DNA from: an uncultured Lachnospiraceae bacterium | GTDB lineage: Bacteria > Bacillota > Clostridia > Lachnospirales > Lachnospiraceae | DNA length: 48,794 nt | Direction of reading: 5' to 3' | NCBI GenBank assembly: GCA_900551235.1 | Contig: URUU01000012.1 | Span: 1-48,794, forward strand | In this document: positions 27,902-37,263 of the stretch, piece after piece | How positions within the stretch are numbered: position 1 is the first letter of the stretch | Layout: every line of letters begins with the position of its first letter | Made by a program: the position numbers and the translations under genes | The notes under the pieces: model-generated | What the model saw: only the letters and a program-made list of their open reading frames with translations | What the model was told of the DNA's origin: nothing | Database searches by the model: none

Positions 27902-29821
27902 TTATAGATTTTCAAGTTCTTTCTGCCAGAGGCGGACACAGGCATCACTCGGCATACGAAGATCACCCCTTGGTGACACTGCCACAGATCCTACTTTCGG
28001 TCCATCCGGAAGACAGGAGCGTTTAAACTGCTGTGAGAAAAATCTCCAGTAAAATTTTTTCAGCCACCTGAGAATGACTTCTTCCTCATAAATGTCCGCA
28101 AAAGACTCTCTTGCAATACGGTAAATCTTTGCCGGTGCATAGCCAAAACGCAGTACATAATACAGAAAGAAATCATGAAGTTCGTATGGTCCTACCAGAT
28201 CTTCTGTTTTCTGGGAAATTTTTCCATCTTCCGGCGGAAGCAGTTCCGGACTGACCGGTGTATCCAGGATATCATACAAAACTTCTCCCAGATGGCGATC
28301 CTTGCAGGTATCTGCACAGTAACGCACCAGATGGCGTACCAGTGTCTTTGGAACGGAAGCATTGACACCGTACATGGACATATGATCTCCGTTATACGTT
28401 GCCCACCCAAGTGCCAGCTCTGACATATCACCTGTTCCGATGACCATACCGTTATTTTTGTTGGCAATATCCATCAGTACCTGCGTACGCTCTCTTGCCT
28501 GTCCATTTTCATAAGTGACATCATGCTGCTCCATATCCTGCCCGATATCCAGAAAATGCTGTGTCACAGAAGGCTTGATATCCACTTCTTTCAAAGCAGC
28601 TCCAAGCCTTCTGGTCAGCTCACAGGCATTCTGATAAGTCCGGTCTGTTGTTCCAAAACATGGCATTGTCACGGAAAGGATGTTCTCTCTTGCGATTCCT
28701 GCCATATCACAGGCTCTTGCCATCACAAGCAGTGCCAGCGTGGAATCCAGTCCGCCGGAAATACCGACCACTAGGCTTTTGGAGCCCGTATGCATCAGAC
28801 GCTTTTTCAGTCCCATTGCCTGTATCGACAGGATTTCTTCACAACGTCTTTCCCTGTCATTCTTATCCTGTGGTACAAACGGTGTCCGCGCAAAGGTTCG
28901 CTCCAGTTTTGTGATATCCAGGGCAAGAGAAAACTCTGTCCATTCATATTCTTCCTGTGCCACAGGATAGGTCGTCATCCTTCTTCTCTCTGCACGGATC
29001 CGATTGATGTCCAGATCTGCAGTCACAATCTCATTTTCAAAACGTCCGGACTGTGCCAGGATAATTCCATTCTCTGCAATCAGGTTATGTGCTGCAAAAA
29101 CAAGATCGGTCGTAGACTCTCCTTCTCCTGCATCTGCATAAATATATCCGCACACCAGACGGGCTGACTGACCGCTGACCAGGTTTCTGCGATACCCGTC
29201 TTTTCCGGTGATTTCATCACTTGCAGAAAGATTGACGATGATATCGGCTCCGGCAATGGCATGGTGGATGCTCGGCGGATCCGGCACCCAGAGATCTTCG
29301 CAGATTTCTGCCGCAACGGTCAGGCCTTCCACCTGCGGACAGTAAAAAATCTGCCGGATTCCAAACGGAATCCATTCGCTCTGCTCTGCTCCCGGATATT
29401 CGATATGATCCAGTTCTTCTTTTGCTGGTTCAAAATGACGTCTTTCATAAAATTCTGAATAATTCGGAAGATTTTTCTTTGGCACCAACCCCAGAAGCTT
29501 CCCGCGGCTGATGACTGCTGCCACATTGTAAAGTTTCCCTTTTACTTCCCATGGCAGTCCCACAAAGACCAGTGCATCGATTTCTTCACTGTATCTGCGT
29601 ATCTTTTCCAGTGCCTCTTTTGCACCGTTTAAAAGAACCTCCTGCCAGAACAGATCCCCGCAGGTGTAGCCGGTAATACAGAGTTCCGGAAACACTATGA
29701 TCTTACTGCCTTTTTGCGCCGCTTCTTTCATTCTGATGCAGATCTGCTCTGCATTGTATTCGCAGTCTGCAACCCGGATATCCGGCGTAACTGCGGCAAC
29801 CTTTATAAAACCATCCCTCAT
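27902..29821 (-). CDS. nadE: Glutamine-dependent NAD+ synthetase
   Basis: Last step of NAD+ synthesis, amidating deamido-NAD with ammonia from glutamine. The 639 residues join an N-terminal nitrilase-type glutaminase (catalytic triad in FPELCITGY, PKKNLPNYSEFYE and AEICEDLW) to a C-terminal synthetase with the ATP-binding SGGLDS motif (VVGISGGLDSTLAL) and GTGDMSELALGW. Full length for the long form. Follows hslO by 25 bases; last gene of the DUF2156-to-nadE run. No clear terminator of its own is visible. Confidence 0.97.
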   Translation of the reverse strand: MRDGFIKVAAVTPDIRVADCEYNAEQICIRMKEAAQKGSKIIVFPELCITGYTCGDLFWQEVLLNGAKEALEKIRRYSEEIDALVFVGLPWEVKGKLYNVAAVISRGKLLGLVPKKNLPNYSEFYERRHFEPAKEELDHIEYPGAEQSEWIPFGIRQIFYCPQVEGLTVAAEICEDLWVPDPPSIHHAIAGADIIVNLSASDEITGKDGYRRNLVSGQSARLVCGYIYADAGEGESTTDLVFAAHNLIAENGIILAQSGRFENEIVTADLDINRIRAERRRMTTYPVAQEEYEWTEFSLALDITKLERTFARTPFVPQDKNDRERRCEEILSIQAMGLKKRLMHTGSKSLVVGISGGLDSTLALLVMARACDMAGIARENILSVTMPCFGTTDRTYQNACELTRRLGAALKEVDIKPSVTQHFLDIGQDMEQHDVTYENGQARERTQVLMDIANKNNGMVIGTGDMSELALGWATYNGDHMSMYGVNASVPKTLVRHLVRYCADTCKDRHLGEVLYDILDTPVSPELLPPEDGKISQKTEDLVGPYELHDFFLYYVLRFGYAPAKIYRIARESFADIYEEEVILRWLKKFYWRFFSQQFKRSCLPDGPKVGSVAVSPRGDLRMPSDACVRLWQKELENL

Positions 29822-29846
29822 GCCTTTTCGCCTCCTTTTATATTAC

Positions 29847-30731
29847 TTAACGTTTCTTCGCCATCGCAAGGATTTTTTTCAGTTCCGGAACTTCAAAGGT
29901 ATAGTGAGAATTGCAGAAATGACAGTTCATTTCAATCGGTTCTCCATCCTGTATCATTTCTTCCAGATCTTTTTTTCCGATACTGATCAGTGCTTTTTCC
30001 ATCCGTTCTTTTGAACAGTTGCAGGCAAACCGAGTTTCCGTTTTTTCCATGATCTCCAGTCCGAAATCCCCCAGCAGCTCTTTTAAAATATCTTCCGGTG
30101 TCATACCGGCATCCAGCATGGAAGTCACCGATTTTACATTGGAAAGTTTCTTTTCCAGCGCATCGATCACTTTTTCATCGGTAAATGGCATCAACTGGAT
30201 AATAAATCCTCCCGCCTGCCGCACCGTATTATCATGGTTCATCAGAACTCCCAGTCCGACGGAAGATGCTACCTGCTCAGAAGTTGCAAAATAATAAGTA
30301 AGATCTTCTGCGATTTCTCCTGTCTGTAACCCAACCTGTCCGACATATGGCTCTTTCATCCCCATGTCTTTGATCACATTCAAAATTCCGTTTCCGACTG
30401 CTCCTCCTACATCCAGTTTGCCCTGTGGATTCGGCGGCAGCATCACCTGTGGGTTTCCGGCAAATCCTTTAACATTTCCCTTTGCATCCGCCGTCACTGT
30501 CATTCCACGCAGAGGACCGTCTGCCCGGATCTGCAGGGTCAGAAGGTCTTTGTCCCCCTTCATCATTGCCCCCATCATCGCTCCTGCAGTCATCAGCCTT
30601 CCAAGTGCCGCACAGGCAACCGGACTTTCCTCATGGACCTTTCTTGCATATTCTGTCATTTCTCTTGTCGTCGCTGCAAAAGCACGGATCTGACTGTCTG
30701 CTGCTGTCGCTCTTACTATATAATCTGCCAT
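29847..30731 (-). CDS. hslO: Redox-regulated chaperone Hsp33
   Basis: Hsp33 is a holdase activated by oxidation: its C-terminal zinc-bound cysteines form disulfides and expose the substrate site. The 294 residues have the N-terminal fold (ADYIVRATAADSQIRAFAA) and the zinc centre CNC (about residue 236) and CHFC (about residue 268), the full CxC-CxxC set. Ribosome site AGAGGAA. Sits 33 bases after the methyltransferase gene and 25 before nadE. Confidence 0.97.
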   Translation of the reverse strand: MADYIVRATAADSQIRAFAATTREMTEYARKVHEESPVACAALGRLMTAGAMMGAMMKGDKDLLTLQIRADGPLRGMTVTADAKGNVKGFAGNPQVMLPPNPQGKLDVGGAVGNGILNVIKDMGMKEPYVGQVGLQTGEIAEDLTYYFATSEQVASSVGLGVLMNHDNTVRQAGGFIIQLMPFTDEKVIDALEKKLSNVKSVTSMLDAGMTPEDILKELLGDFGLEIMEKTETRFACNCSKERMEKALISIGKKDLEEMIQDGEPIEMNCHFCNSHYTFEVPELKKILAMAKKR

Positions 30732-30764
30732 TATTTTTTCCTCTCTGTAAATCTTTTCTTTCTG

Positions 30765-31538
30765 TTACTGTCTGTGCTTGCCTTTTTCCCGTGCGATCAC
30801 ATAGATCCGTTCGCTGTTCTCCCTGACCGGTTCTCTTGTAAATGCATCATACGCTGCAACAAATTCCATTCCCGACTGCCTGATCAACTCTTTTACCGTT
30901 TCCAGGCTGTATGCCCGCTGATAATGTGTTTCCTGAAATTTCTGATAGAATCCACCCTCTGTTCTGGCAAAAATCGTCAGGTCGTATTCATTGACCTGTT
31001 CTTCTTCATACCAGGTATTTTCCCATATAAAGCTGGCATCTTCCCGGTTTTCCGCAATCGTTGCAGCTCCGATCAGTTCCCGGTACTTATAAGGTGTGTT
31101 CAGATCAAAAATGAAAATTCCTTCCGGATCCAGATAATTATTGACCAGCCGCAGTGTCTGCAGAAAATCTGCTTCCTCCGGCAGATAATTCATCGAATCA
31201 CAGATGCTGACTACCGCCCGCACGGTTCCGTACAGTTCAAATTCCCGCATATCCTGTAAAAGATAAAGTATTGAATTGCCGGAATGTTCGCGTTTTTCCA
31301 TGGCAATATCCAGCATATCCGGTGACAGATCCACACCGATCATATCATATCCGGCATCTGCCAGAAGCTCCGTCAGGCTGCCCGTTCCGCATCCCAGATC
31401 CAGCACCAGTCCCTCCTCGATCCCATATTCTTTTAAAAGAGACTGCACATACTCGCTCCATTTTTCATAAGGGACATTATCCATGAACTTATCATAAACA
31501 TAAGCAAAACTTCCATAGATTTCATTATCTTCGTTCAT
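30765..31538 (-). CDS. Class I SAM-dependent methyltransferase
   Basis: A 257-residue soluble enzyme with a Rossmann methyltransferase fold: motif I VLDLGCGTGSLTELL (about 43-57), acidic end of strand 2 MIGVDLSPDML, VSICDSMNYLPEE and FDLNTPYKYRELIG. The closest known types are small-molecule methyltransferases of the Methyltransf_25 group that also carry a beta-strand insert before the end. Substrate unknown. Its ribosome site lies in the end of hisC, with only one base between the genes, so translation is probably coupled. Confidence 0.88.
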   Translation of the reverse strand: MNEDNEIYGSFAYVYDKFMDNVPYEKWSEYVQSLLKEYGIEEGLVLDLGCGTGSLTELLADAGYDMIGVDLSPDMLDIAMEKREHSGNSILYLLQDMREFELYGTVRAVVSICDSMNYLPEEADFLQTLRLVNNYLDPEGIFIFDLNTPYKYRELIGAATIAENREDASFIWENTWYEEEQVNEYDLTIFARTEGGFYQKFQETHYQRAYSLETVKELIRQSGMEFVAAYDAFTREPVRENSERIYVIAREKGKHRQ

Positions 31539-31539
31539 C

Positions 31540-32604
31540 TTACTCCCTCTCTGAAAGATATTTTCTCAGAAATGTCACAAACGCATCCATTTCTTCATCC
31601 GTTCCGATCGTAACACGCAGATAATTATCAATCCGCGGTTTATTAAAATAGCGCACATAGATCTTTTTAATCTTCAGTGCCTCAAACAATTCTCTTGCTG
31701 CCACTTTTTCATGTGTGATAAATAAAAAGTTCGCTTTGGAATCCCCAAATTTAAATCCAAGTTCGGCAAGTTCGTCTTTTACACGCTCTCTTGTCGCAAT
31801 GATCTTTGCTTTTGTCTCTTCAAAATATGCACGGTCTTCCAGTGCTGCCTTTCCGATCACCAGTGACGGATAGTTCATGGTATAAGAATTGAAAGAATAC
31901 TTTACATCATTCAGATATTTGATCAGATACTTATTGCCAAATGCGTATCCGATGCGCATTCCGGCCAGAGAGCGTGATTTTGAAAATGTCTGTACCACCA
32001 GAAGATTATCATAACGGTCGATCAGTTCCAGTGCGGATCGTCCGCCAAAATCAATATAAGCTTCATCCACGATCACGATCACATCCTGATTGTGTTTTAA
32101 AATATCTTCTATATCAGAAAGATCTTGTTCTATCCCGGTCGGTGCATTTGGATTTGGAAAGATCACACCGCCGTTTGCACGGTAATAATCTTCTTTTACA
32201 ATCTGAAAATCCTCATCAAGCGGCTGGCACTCGTACGGAATCCGAAATACATCTGCCCATACATCATAAAAAGAATAGGTGATATCCGGGAAAAAGACCG
32301 GACGGTCCGAGTTAAAGAACGTCAGAAAACACATTGCCAGCACATCATCTGAGCCGACTCCGACAAAAATCTGGTTCTTATCCAGATGATAAAATGCCGC
32401 AAGTTCATTTACCAGTGCCTCTGCGGTCGGATCCGGATAAAGGCGCATCCTCTTATCATCCAGGTTTTTGATCGCTTCCTGCACCCCAGGTGCCGGTGGA
32501 TACGGGTTTTCATTGGTATTTAATTTGATCATGCCAATCTGATTTGGCTGTTCTCCCGGAACATATGGAACTACTTTTCTGATATTTTTCTCCCAGGCCT
32601 TCAT
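31540..32604 (-). CDS. hisC: Histidinol-phosphate aminotransferase
   Basis: PLP enzyme converting imidazole-acetol phosphate to histidinol phosphate. The 354 residues begin with the HisC hallmark (VPYVPGEQP, IKLNTNENPYPPAPGV), include PNAPTG, the VDEAYIDF motif and the PLP-lysine in TFSKSRSLAGMRIGYAFG, and end with RVTIGTDEEMDAF. Encoded apart from a his operon; hisA is also separate at 15468-16295. Substrate breadth toward aromatic amino acids cannot be judged. Confidence 0.92.
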   Translation of the reverse strand: MKAWEKNIRKVVPYVPGEQPNQIGMIKLNTNENPYPPAPGVQEAIKNLDDKRMRLYPDPTAEALVNELAAFYHLDKNQIFVGVGSDDVLAMCFLTFFNSDRPVFFPDITYSFYDVWADVFRIPYECQPLDEDFQIVKEDYYRANGGVIFPNPNAPTGIEQDLSDIEDILKHNQDVIVIVDEAYIDFGGRSALELIDRYDNLLVVQTFSKSRSLAGMRIGYAFGNKYLIKYLNDVKYSFNSYTMNYPSLVIGKAALEDRAYFEETKAKIIATRERVKDELAELGFKFGDSKANFLFITHEKVAARELFEALKIKKIYVRYFNKPRIDNYLRVTIGTDEEMDAFVTFLRKYLSERE

Positions 32605-32644
32605 GTTAGATCCTCCTCATCCGTACTTCTACTCTCTTATAATC

Positions 32645-33835
32645 TTATTTTTCAGGATAATTTTTCATCAGTTCTTCAAACTTCGGCAGTGCATTTACAA
32701 TGATTTCATAAGAAACGCAGTATGCCAGTCTTACATATCCCGGGCACGCAAACGAGCTTCCCGGCACCATAAGAATGTGATATTCCTTCGCTTTGCGGCA
32801 GAATTCTTTTTCATCTGCAACCGGTGATTTAACAAACAGATAAAAAGCCCCTTCCGGTTTAATGCAGGTAAGCCCTGCCCTCTGAAGTCCGTTATACAGC
32901 GTCTCACGGTTGCGGTTGTAATATTCCAGATCCACTTTTGCATCCAGGCATTTTGCGATCACCCTCTGAAACAGGGACGGAGCATTGACATATCCAAGGA
33001 TACGGTTCGCAACGGCTGCTGCCGCAATGATTTCTTCTGCGCCGTCCAGGGCATCCGGCATGACCAGATAGCCGATGCGCTCTCCCGGCAGTGACAGCGA
33101 CTTACTGAAAGAATAACCAACAATCGTATTGTCATAATATTTCGTAAGATACGGTACTTTCACACCGTCATAAGCCAGTTCACGATAAGGTTCGTCAGAA
33201 ATCAGATAAATGCTGATTCCGTACTCTTTCTGCTTTTTTTCAAGAATCGCTGCCATTTTTCTGATAGTTTCTTCTGAATAGACTACTCCGGTCGGATTGT
33301 TTGGTGTATTGACAATCACTGCTTTTGTCTTTTCATTCAACATCTGCTCGAATTCTCCAAGATTTGGCTGAAAAGTCTCTGTATCCGGCGCTACTTCTTT
33401 TAAAATACCATCATAATTGGTCACATAGGCACGGTATTCGCCAAAATAAGGTGCAAATGTCAGTACTTCATCTCCTGGATTCAATAAAGTTTTCATCAGG
33501 ACATTCATGCCGCCGGCTGCCCCTACTGTCATAAGAATATTTTCCTTGTGAAAATCCGTTTCAAAGCGCTGGTTCAAAGACGCTGCAACGGCCTCTCTTA
33601 CATCCTCATAACCTGCATTGTTCATATAACCATGTACCATCAGTGCATCTTCGTTTTCCAGAATTCCTCCGATTGCATTTTTTACTTCTGCAGGTGCCGG
33701 TACATTTGGATTGCCAAGGCTGAAATCATATACATTTTCTGCACCAAACCGGTCTGCCATCTTCTTTCCCTCTTCGAACATGGCACGGATTGCGGAACCA
33801 TTCTCCACATATCCTTTCATTTTCTCTGAAATCAT
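32645..33835 (-). CDS. PLP-dependent aspartate-type aminotransferase
   Basis: Class I/II aminotransferase of 396 residues. Visible: YDFSLGNPNVPAPAEV near the start, MTVGAAGGMNVLMKTLLNPGDEVL, the VNTPNNPTGVVY loop, ISDEPYRELAYDG, and the PLP lysine in GYSFSKSLSLPGERIGYLV. This matches the bacterial pyridoxal aminotransferase group usually annotated as aspartate aminotransferase-like; exact substrate is not decidable from sequence. Forty bases upstream of hisC, four bases after the DUF2156 gene. Confidence 0.88.
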   Translation of the reverse strand: MISEKMKGYVENGSAIRAMFEEGKKMADRFGAENVYDFSLGNPNVPAPAEVKNAIGGILENEDALMVHGYMNNAGYEDVREAVAASLNQRFETDFHKENILMTVGAAGGMNVLMKTLLNPGDEVLTFAPYFGEYRAYVTNYDGILKEVAPDTETFQPNLGEFEQMLNEKTKAVIVNTPNNPTGVVYSEETIRKMAAILEKKQKEYGISIYLISDEPYRELAYDGVKVPYLTKYYDNTIVGYSFSKSLSLPGERIGYLVMPDALDGAEEIIAAAAVANRILGYVNAPSLFQRVIAKCLDAKVDLEYYNRNRETLYNGLQRAGLTCIKPEGAFYLFVKSPVADEKEFCRKAKEYHILMVPGSSFACPGYVRLAYCVSYEIIVNALPKFEELMKNYPEK

Positions 33836-33839
33836 GCTG

Positions 33840-34739
33840 TTATTCTCCTTTCTCTGTCACAATGCCTTTTTCTACCATAAAAATCGGATGGTAGGATTTC
33901 TTTGCACTGCGAAGTCCCTCCGCACCCATATCCTCTTCTCGGTTTACGTAGGAGAATCCCTGCATTTCATGTTCCACAAACTGCTGATTGATCATCGGAT
34001 ATGCTCCCGGTACATCTGCAAATGCCTTTTCAATATGAACAACAAACGTATCATCCGACACTGACTCTCCAATGGAAAAACCAACCACTTTTCCTTCTGC
34101 GCGAAGCACTCCGCCGCAAAGTTCCAGTTCCTTGTACAGTCTCAGTGAATTTAACGTGACACACATCTCACTGTTTTTCTCCGGATCTTCTTCGCAGCCA
34201 TTTTGGTTTCTCCATTTCAGTGCCATCTGGAAACATTCTTCTGCATTGGAATCGTTCAGACTCTCATACTGCCAGTTTGGATAGAGCTTTTTGAACTTGT
34301 TCGTATGATTCTTCTTTCCATGATATTTCTTTCCGGACAATTTTGCAAGCTTTTCTGCTTCATATACATAATCCGCATAATCTCTGCGGTATTCGATCTG
34401 AAATCTTCCCGGATAAACAGACTCTAAAAGTGCAAACTGCTCCGGCGTCACATTATGCATCTGGAACTTGTGTCCCTTCTTTTTACTGTACTCATAAAGT
34501 GCATCGACTGCCTCTTTTAAATATTCCGGTTTTCCCATCGGGAAACCATAGGAAAGATAATCTCCCATCTCACTTTTTGTCAGAAGCATATGGTGCTCTG
34601 TCACTGCAGTAACTCCATAAAATCTGGACCACAGATAGAGATTTGCAAAAGTACATTCACAGCTTCTGCACTGTTGCTGTGACATATAAGGTTTGTACCT
34701 CTTTTGATCTTCCAATTCTACTTTCTTAAAATTTATCAT
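33840..34739 (-). CDS. DUF2156 (phosphatidylglycerol lysyltransferase C-terminal-like) protein
   Basis: A 299-residue soluble protein made of two GNAT-like halves as in DUF2156 / LPG synthase C-terminal domains. Typical pieces are CECTFANLYLWSRFYG, YRRDYADYVYEAEKLAKLSGKKYHGKKNHTNKF (given here only as the YVYxxxxLxxLxGKKYHxKKNHxN pattern), ALKWRNQNGC, VGFSIGE and FSYVNREEDMGAEGLRSAKKSYHP. There is no membrane part, so it is not a full MprF. It may aminoacylate a lipid or another acceptor; unproven. Starts 27 bases after the glmM terminator, so expression may depend on read-through or a promoter inside it. Confidence 0.8.
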   Translation of the reverse strand: MINFKKVELEDQKRYKPYMSQQQCRSCECTFANLYLWSRFYGVTAVTEHHMLLTKSEMGDYLSYGFPMGKPEYLKEAVDALYEYSKKKGHKFQMHNVTPEQFALLESVYPGRFQIEYRRDYADYVYEAEKLAKLSGKKYHGKKNHTNKFKKLYPNWQYESLNDSNAEECFQMALKWRNQNGCEEDPEKNSEMCVTLNSLRLYKELELCGGVLRAEGKVVGFSIGESVSDDTFVVHIEKAFADVPGAYPMINQQFVEHEMQGFSYVNREEDMGAEGLRSAKKSYHPIFMVEKGIVTEKGE

Positions 34740-34766
34740 GCTTTTATTTTCCTGTTCTTACAAAAA

Positions 34767-34792
34767 GGCTGCCCTTTTTAAAAAGGACAGCC
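34767..34792 (-). terminator. Terminator of the prmC-prfA-glmM operon
   Basis: GGCTG-c-CCTTTTT / AAAAAGG-a-CAGCC arms make a 12-pair hairpin with one mismatch, followed by TTTTTG on the minus strand, 10 bases after the glmM stop. Confidence 0.85.
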
Positions 34793-34802
34793 CACACATT
34801 TT

Positions 34803-36149
34803 TTATTCTACAACCAGTCCCTGTGCTTTCATAACATCTACGACCTGATCTACATATTTTTCGCAGAGTGTATCTTCTGCGGCTTCCACCATCACGCGGA
34901 TCAGCGGTTCGGTTCCGCTTTCACGCACCAGAATACGTCCTTCCTCTCCCAGTGCTTCTGCCACTTTATCAACTGCTTTCTGCACTTCCGGATTCTCTCT
35001 TGCTGTTTTCTTGTCTGCCACACGTACATTTTTGAGAAGCTGCGGATAAATCTTCACTTCGCCTGCAAGTGTTGCCAGACTCTGTTTTTTTTCTGTCAGA
35101 ACCTCCATCACCATCAGCGAAGTCAGGATACCATCACCGGTGGTCGCATGCTTGCTGAATATGATGTGACCGGACTGTTCGCCGCCAAGACAATGTCCGT
35201 TCTGCGTCATATTTTCGTATACATATTTGTCGCCAACGGCTGTTTTTTCATAATGGATACCTGCTTTATCACAGGCTTTGTACAATCCGAGATTTGACAT
35301 AACAGTAGTAACGATCGTATCGTTCTTCAGTCTGCCCTGTTCTTTCAGATATTTGCCGCATACGTATAAGATCAGATCTCCATCAATAACATTTCCTTTT
35401 TCATCGACTGCTATACATCGGTCTGCATCACCATCATATGCAAAACCCACATCCAGACCTTTCTCTTTTACATATTCCTGCAAAACATGGATATGTGTCG
35501 ATCCGCAGTCTGTGTTGATATTGGTTCCATTTGGTTCGTTGTTGATCACGTAAGTTCTGGCTCCCAGTGCATCAAAGACACTTTTTGCGATCGCAGAAGA
35601 ACTTCCGTTTGAGCAGTCCAGACCAATGCGGTAATTTTTAAAGGAACGCGTTGCAAGAGAAATCAGATAACCGATATAACGGTTTCTGCCTGCAACAAAA
35701 TCTACCGTGCGTCCGATATTCTCTTTGATCGCCAGCGGAATTTCACCGCTCTTGCCGTCAATATAGGCCTCGATCTTTGCTTCTACTTCCGCTTCCAGTT
35801 TACATCCTGCACCGTTGATCACTTTGATCCCGTTATCGTAAAATGGATTATGGCTTGCGGAAATCATGATTCCGCAGTCAAATCCTTCTGTGCGCACTAC
35901 ATAGGAAACACTCGGTGTCGTTGTTACATGCAGCAGATACGCATCGGCTCCGGATGCCGTCAGACCAGCTACCAGTGCATACTCAAACATATAGCTGCTG
36001 CGTCTGGTATCTTTTCCGATCACAATCCTTGCCTTATGTTCCTGACCATAATACCAGCCAAGAAAACGTCCTACCTTAAATGCATGTTCCACCGTCAGAT
36101 TTATATTTGCCTCTCCTCGAAAACCATCTGTACCAAAATACTTACCCAT
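34803..36149 (-). CDS. glmM: Phosphoglucosamine mutase
   Basis: Converts glucosamine-6-phosphate to glucosamine-1-phosphate for UDP-GlcNAc and peptidoglycan. The 448 residues start MGKYFGTDGFRGEAN, contain the phosphorylated serine in MISASHNPFYDNGIKV (about residue 100), the metal loop AYDGDADRCIAVD (about 240), the sugar loop GGEQSGHII and the phosphate-binding RESGTEPLIRVMVE. Follows prfA by 22 bases. Confidence 0.97.
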   Translation of the reverse strand: MGKYFGTDGFRGEANINLTVEHAFKVGRFLGWYYGQEHKARIVIGKDTRRSSYMFEYALVAGLTASGADAYLLHVTTTPSVSYVVRTEGFDCGIMISASHNPFYDNGIKVINGAGCKLEAEVEAKIEAYIDGKSGEIPLAIKENIGRTVDFVAGRNRYIGYLISLATRSFKNYRIGLDCSNGSSSAIAKSVFDALGARTYVINNEPNGTNINTDCGSTHIHVLQEYVKEKGLDVGFAYDGDADRCIAVDEKGNVIDGDLILYVCGKYLKEQGRLKNDTIVTTVMSNLGLYKACDKAGIHYEKTAVGDKYVYENMTQNGHCLGGEQSGHIIFSKHATTGDGILTSLMVMEVLTEKKQSLATLAGEVKIYPQLLKNVRVADKKTARENPEVQKAVDKVAEALGEEGRILVRESGTEPLIRVMVEAAEDTLCEKYVDQVVDVMKAQGLVVE

Positions 36150-36171
36150 AATACAAACCTCACTTCCCTTT

Positions 36172-37245
36172 TTATGCTTCCTGAAGATTTGCCAGCTTTG
36201 CCGCCTGATCTGCTGCGGTCAGACTGTCAATGATCTCTTCCAGGTCACCATTTAAAATCGCGTCCAGACGATGCAGCGTCAGCTTGATCCTGTGATCCGT
36301 CACACGTCCCTGCGGGAAATTGTAGGTACGGATCTTTTCGGAGCGGTCACCTGTTCCAATCTGGCTTCTTCTTGCCTCTGCCTCTGCATCATGCTGTTTT
36401 GCCAGTTCCATTTCATAGAGTCTGGAACGCAGCACCTTCAGTGCTTTATCTTTGTTTTTTAACTGTGACTTCTCATCCTGACAGGATATTACAATGCCGG
36501 TCGGAATATGTGTCAGACGTACGGCTGAGTCTGTCGTATTAACACACTGTCCGCCGTTTCCGGATGCACGGAACACATCAAATTTACAGTCATTCATATC
36601 CAGTTGGAAATCCACTTCCTCTGCTTCCGGCATGATCGCAACCGTAATTGTCGATGTATGAATACGTCCGCCGGACTCAGTCTCCGGTACACGCTGTACG
36701 CGATGAACGCCACTTTCATATTTGAGTCTGGAATACGCACCCTGACCTGTGATCATAAAGGTCACTTCCTTGAAACCGCCGATACCATTTTCATTCAGAC
36801 TCATCATTTCTGTCTTCCAGCGATGCATATCTGCGTATTTTACATACATGCGGTAGATTTCCGCCGCGAACAGCGCTGCTTCATCCCCGCCTGCGCCGGC
36901 ACGGATCTCCACGATAACGTTTTTGTCATCGTTTGGGTCTTTTGGCAGAAGCAGGATTTTCAGTTTATGTTCCAGTTCTTCTATGTTCTTTTTTGCATCG
37001 CCTAATTCTTCTTTGAGCATTTCCCGCATCTCTTCGTCGGATTCTTCTTCCAGCATGGAAAGACTGTCCTCCACGGTCTGTCTGCTCTCTTTGTACTCTT
37101 TGTATGCATCCACGATCGGCTGCAGATCACTCTGCTCTTTCATCAGCTTCTGAAACCGTGCCTGGTCATTTACTACAAACGGTTCATTCAGTTCGCTCAT
37201 GATCTCTTCAAATCGAATCAGCAAATCTTCTAATTTATCAAACAT
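36172..37245 (-). CDS. prfA: Peptide chain release factor 1
   Basis: RF1 terminates at UAA and UAG. The 357 residues have the PxT-type recognition tripeptide (RVPETESGG) and catalytic GGQ (RASGNGGQCVNTTDSAVR near residue 230). The GGQ glutamine is the substrate of PrmC, encoded 18 bases upstream. Typical full length. Confidence 0.98.
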   Translation of the reverse strand: MFDKLEDLLIRFEEIMSELNEPFVVNDQARFQKLMKEQSDLQPIVDAYKEYKESRQTVEDSLSMLEEESDEEMREMLKEELGDAKKNIEELEHKLKILLLPKDPNDDKNVIVEIRAGAGGDEAALFAAEIYRMYVKYADMHRWKTEMMSLNENGIGGFKEVTFMITGQGAYSRLKYESGVHRVQRVPETESGGRIHTSTITVAIMPEAEEVDFQLDMNDCKFDVFRASGNGGQCVNTTDSAVRLTHIPTGIVISCQDEKSQLKNKDKALKVLRSRLYEMELAKQHDAEAEARRSQIGTGDRSEKIRTYNFPQGRVTDHRIKLTLHRLDAILNGDLEEIIDSLTAADQAAKLANLQEA

Positions 37246-37263
37246 GTTCTGTTTTCCTTTCTG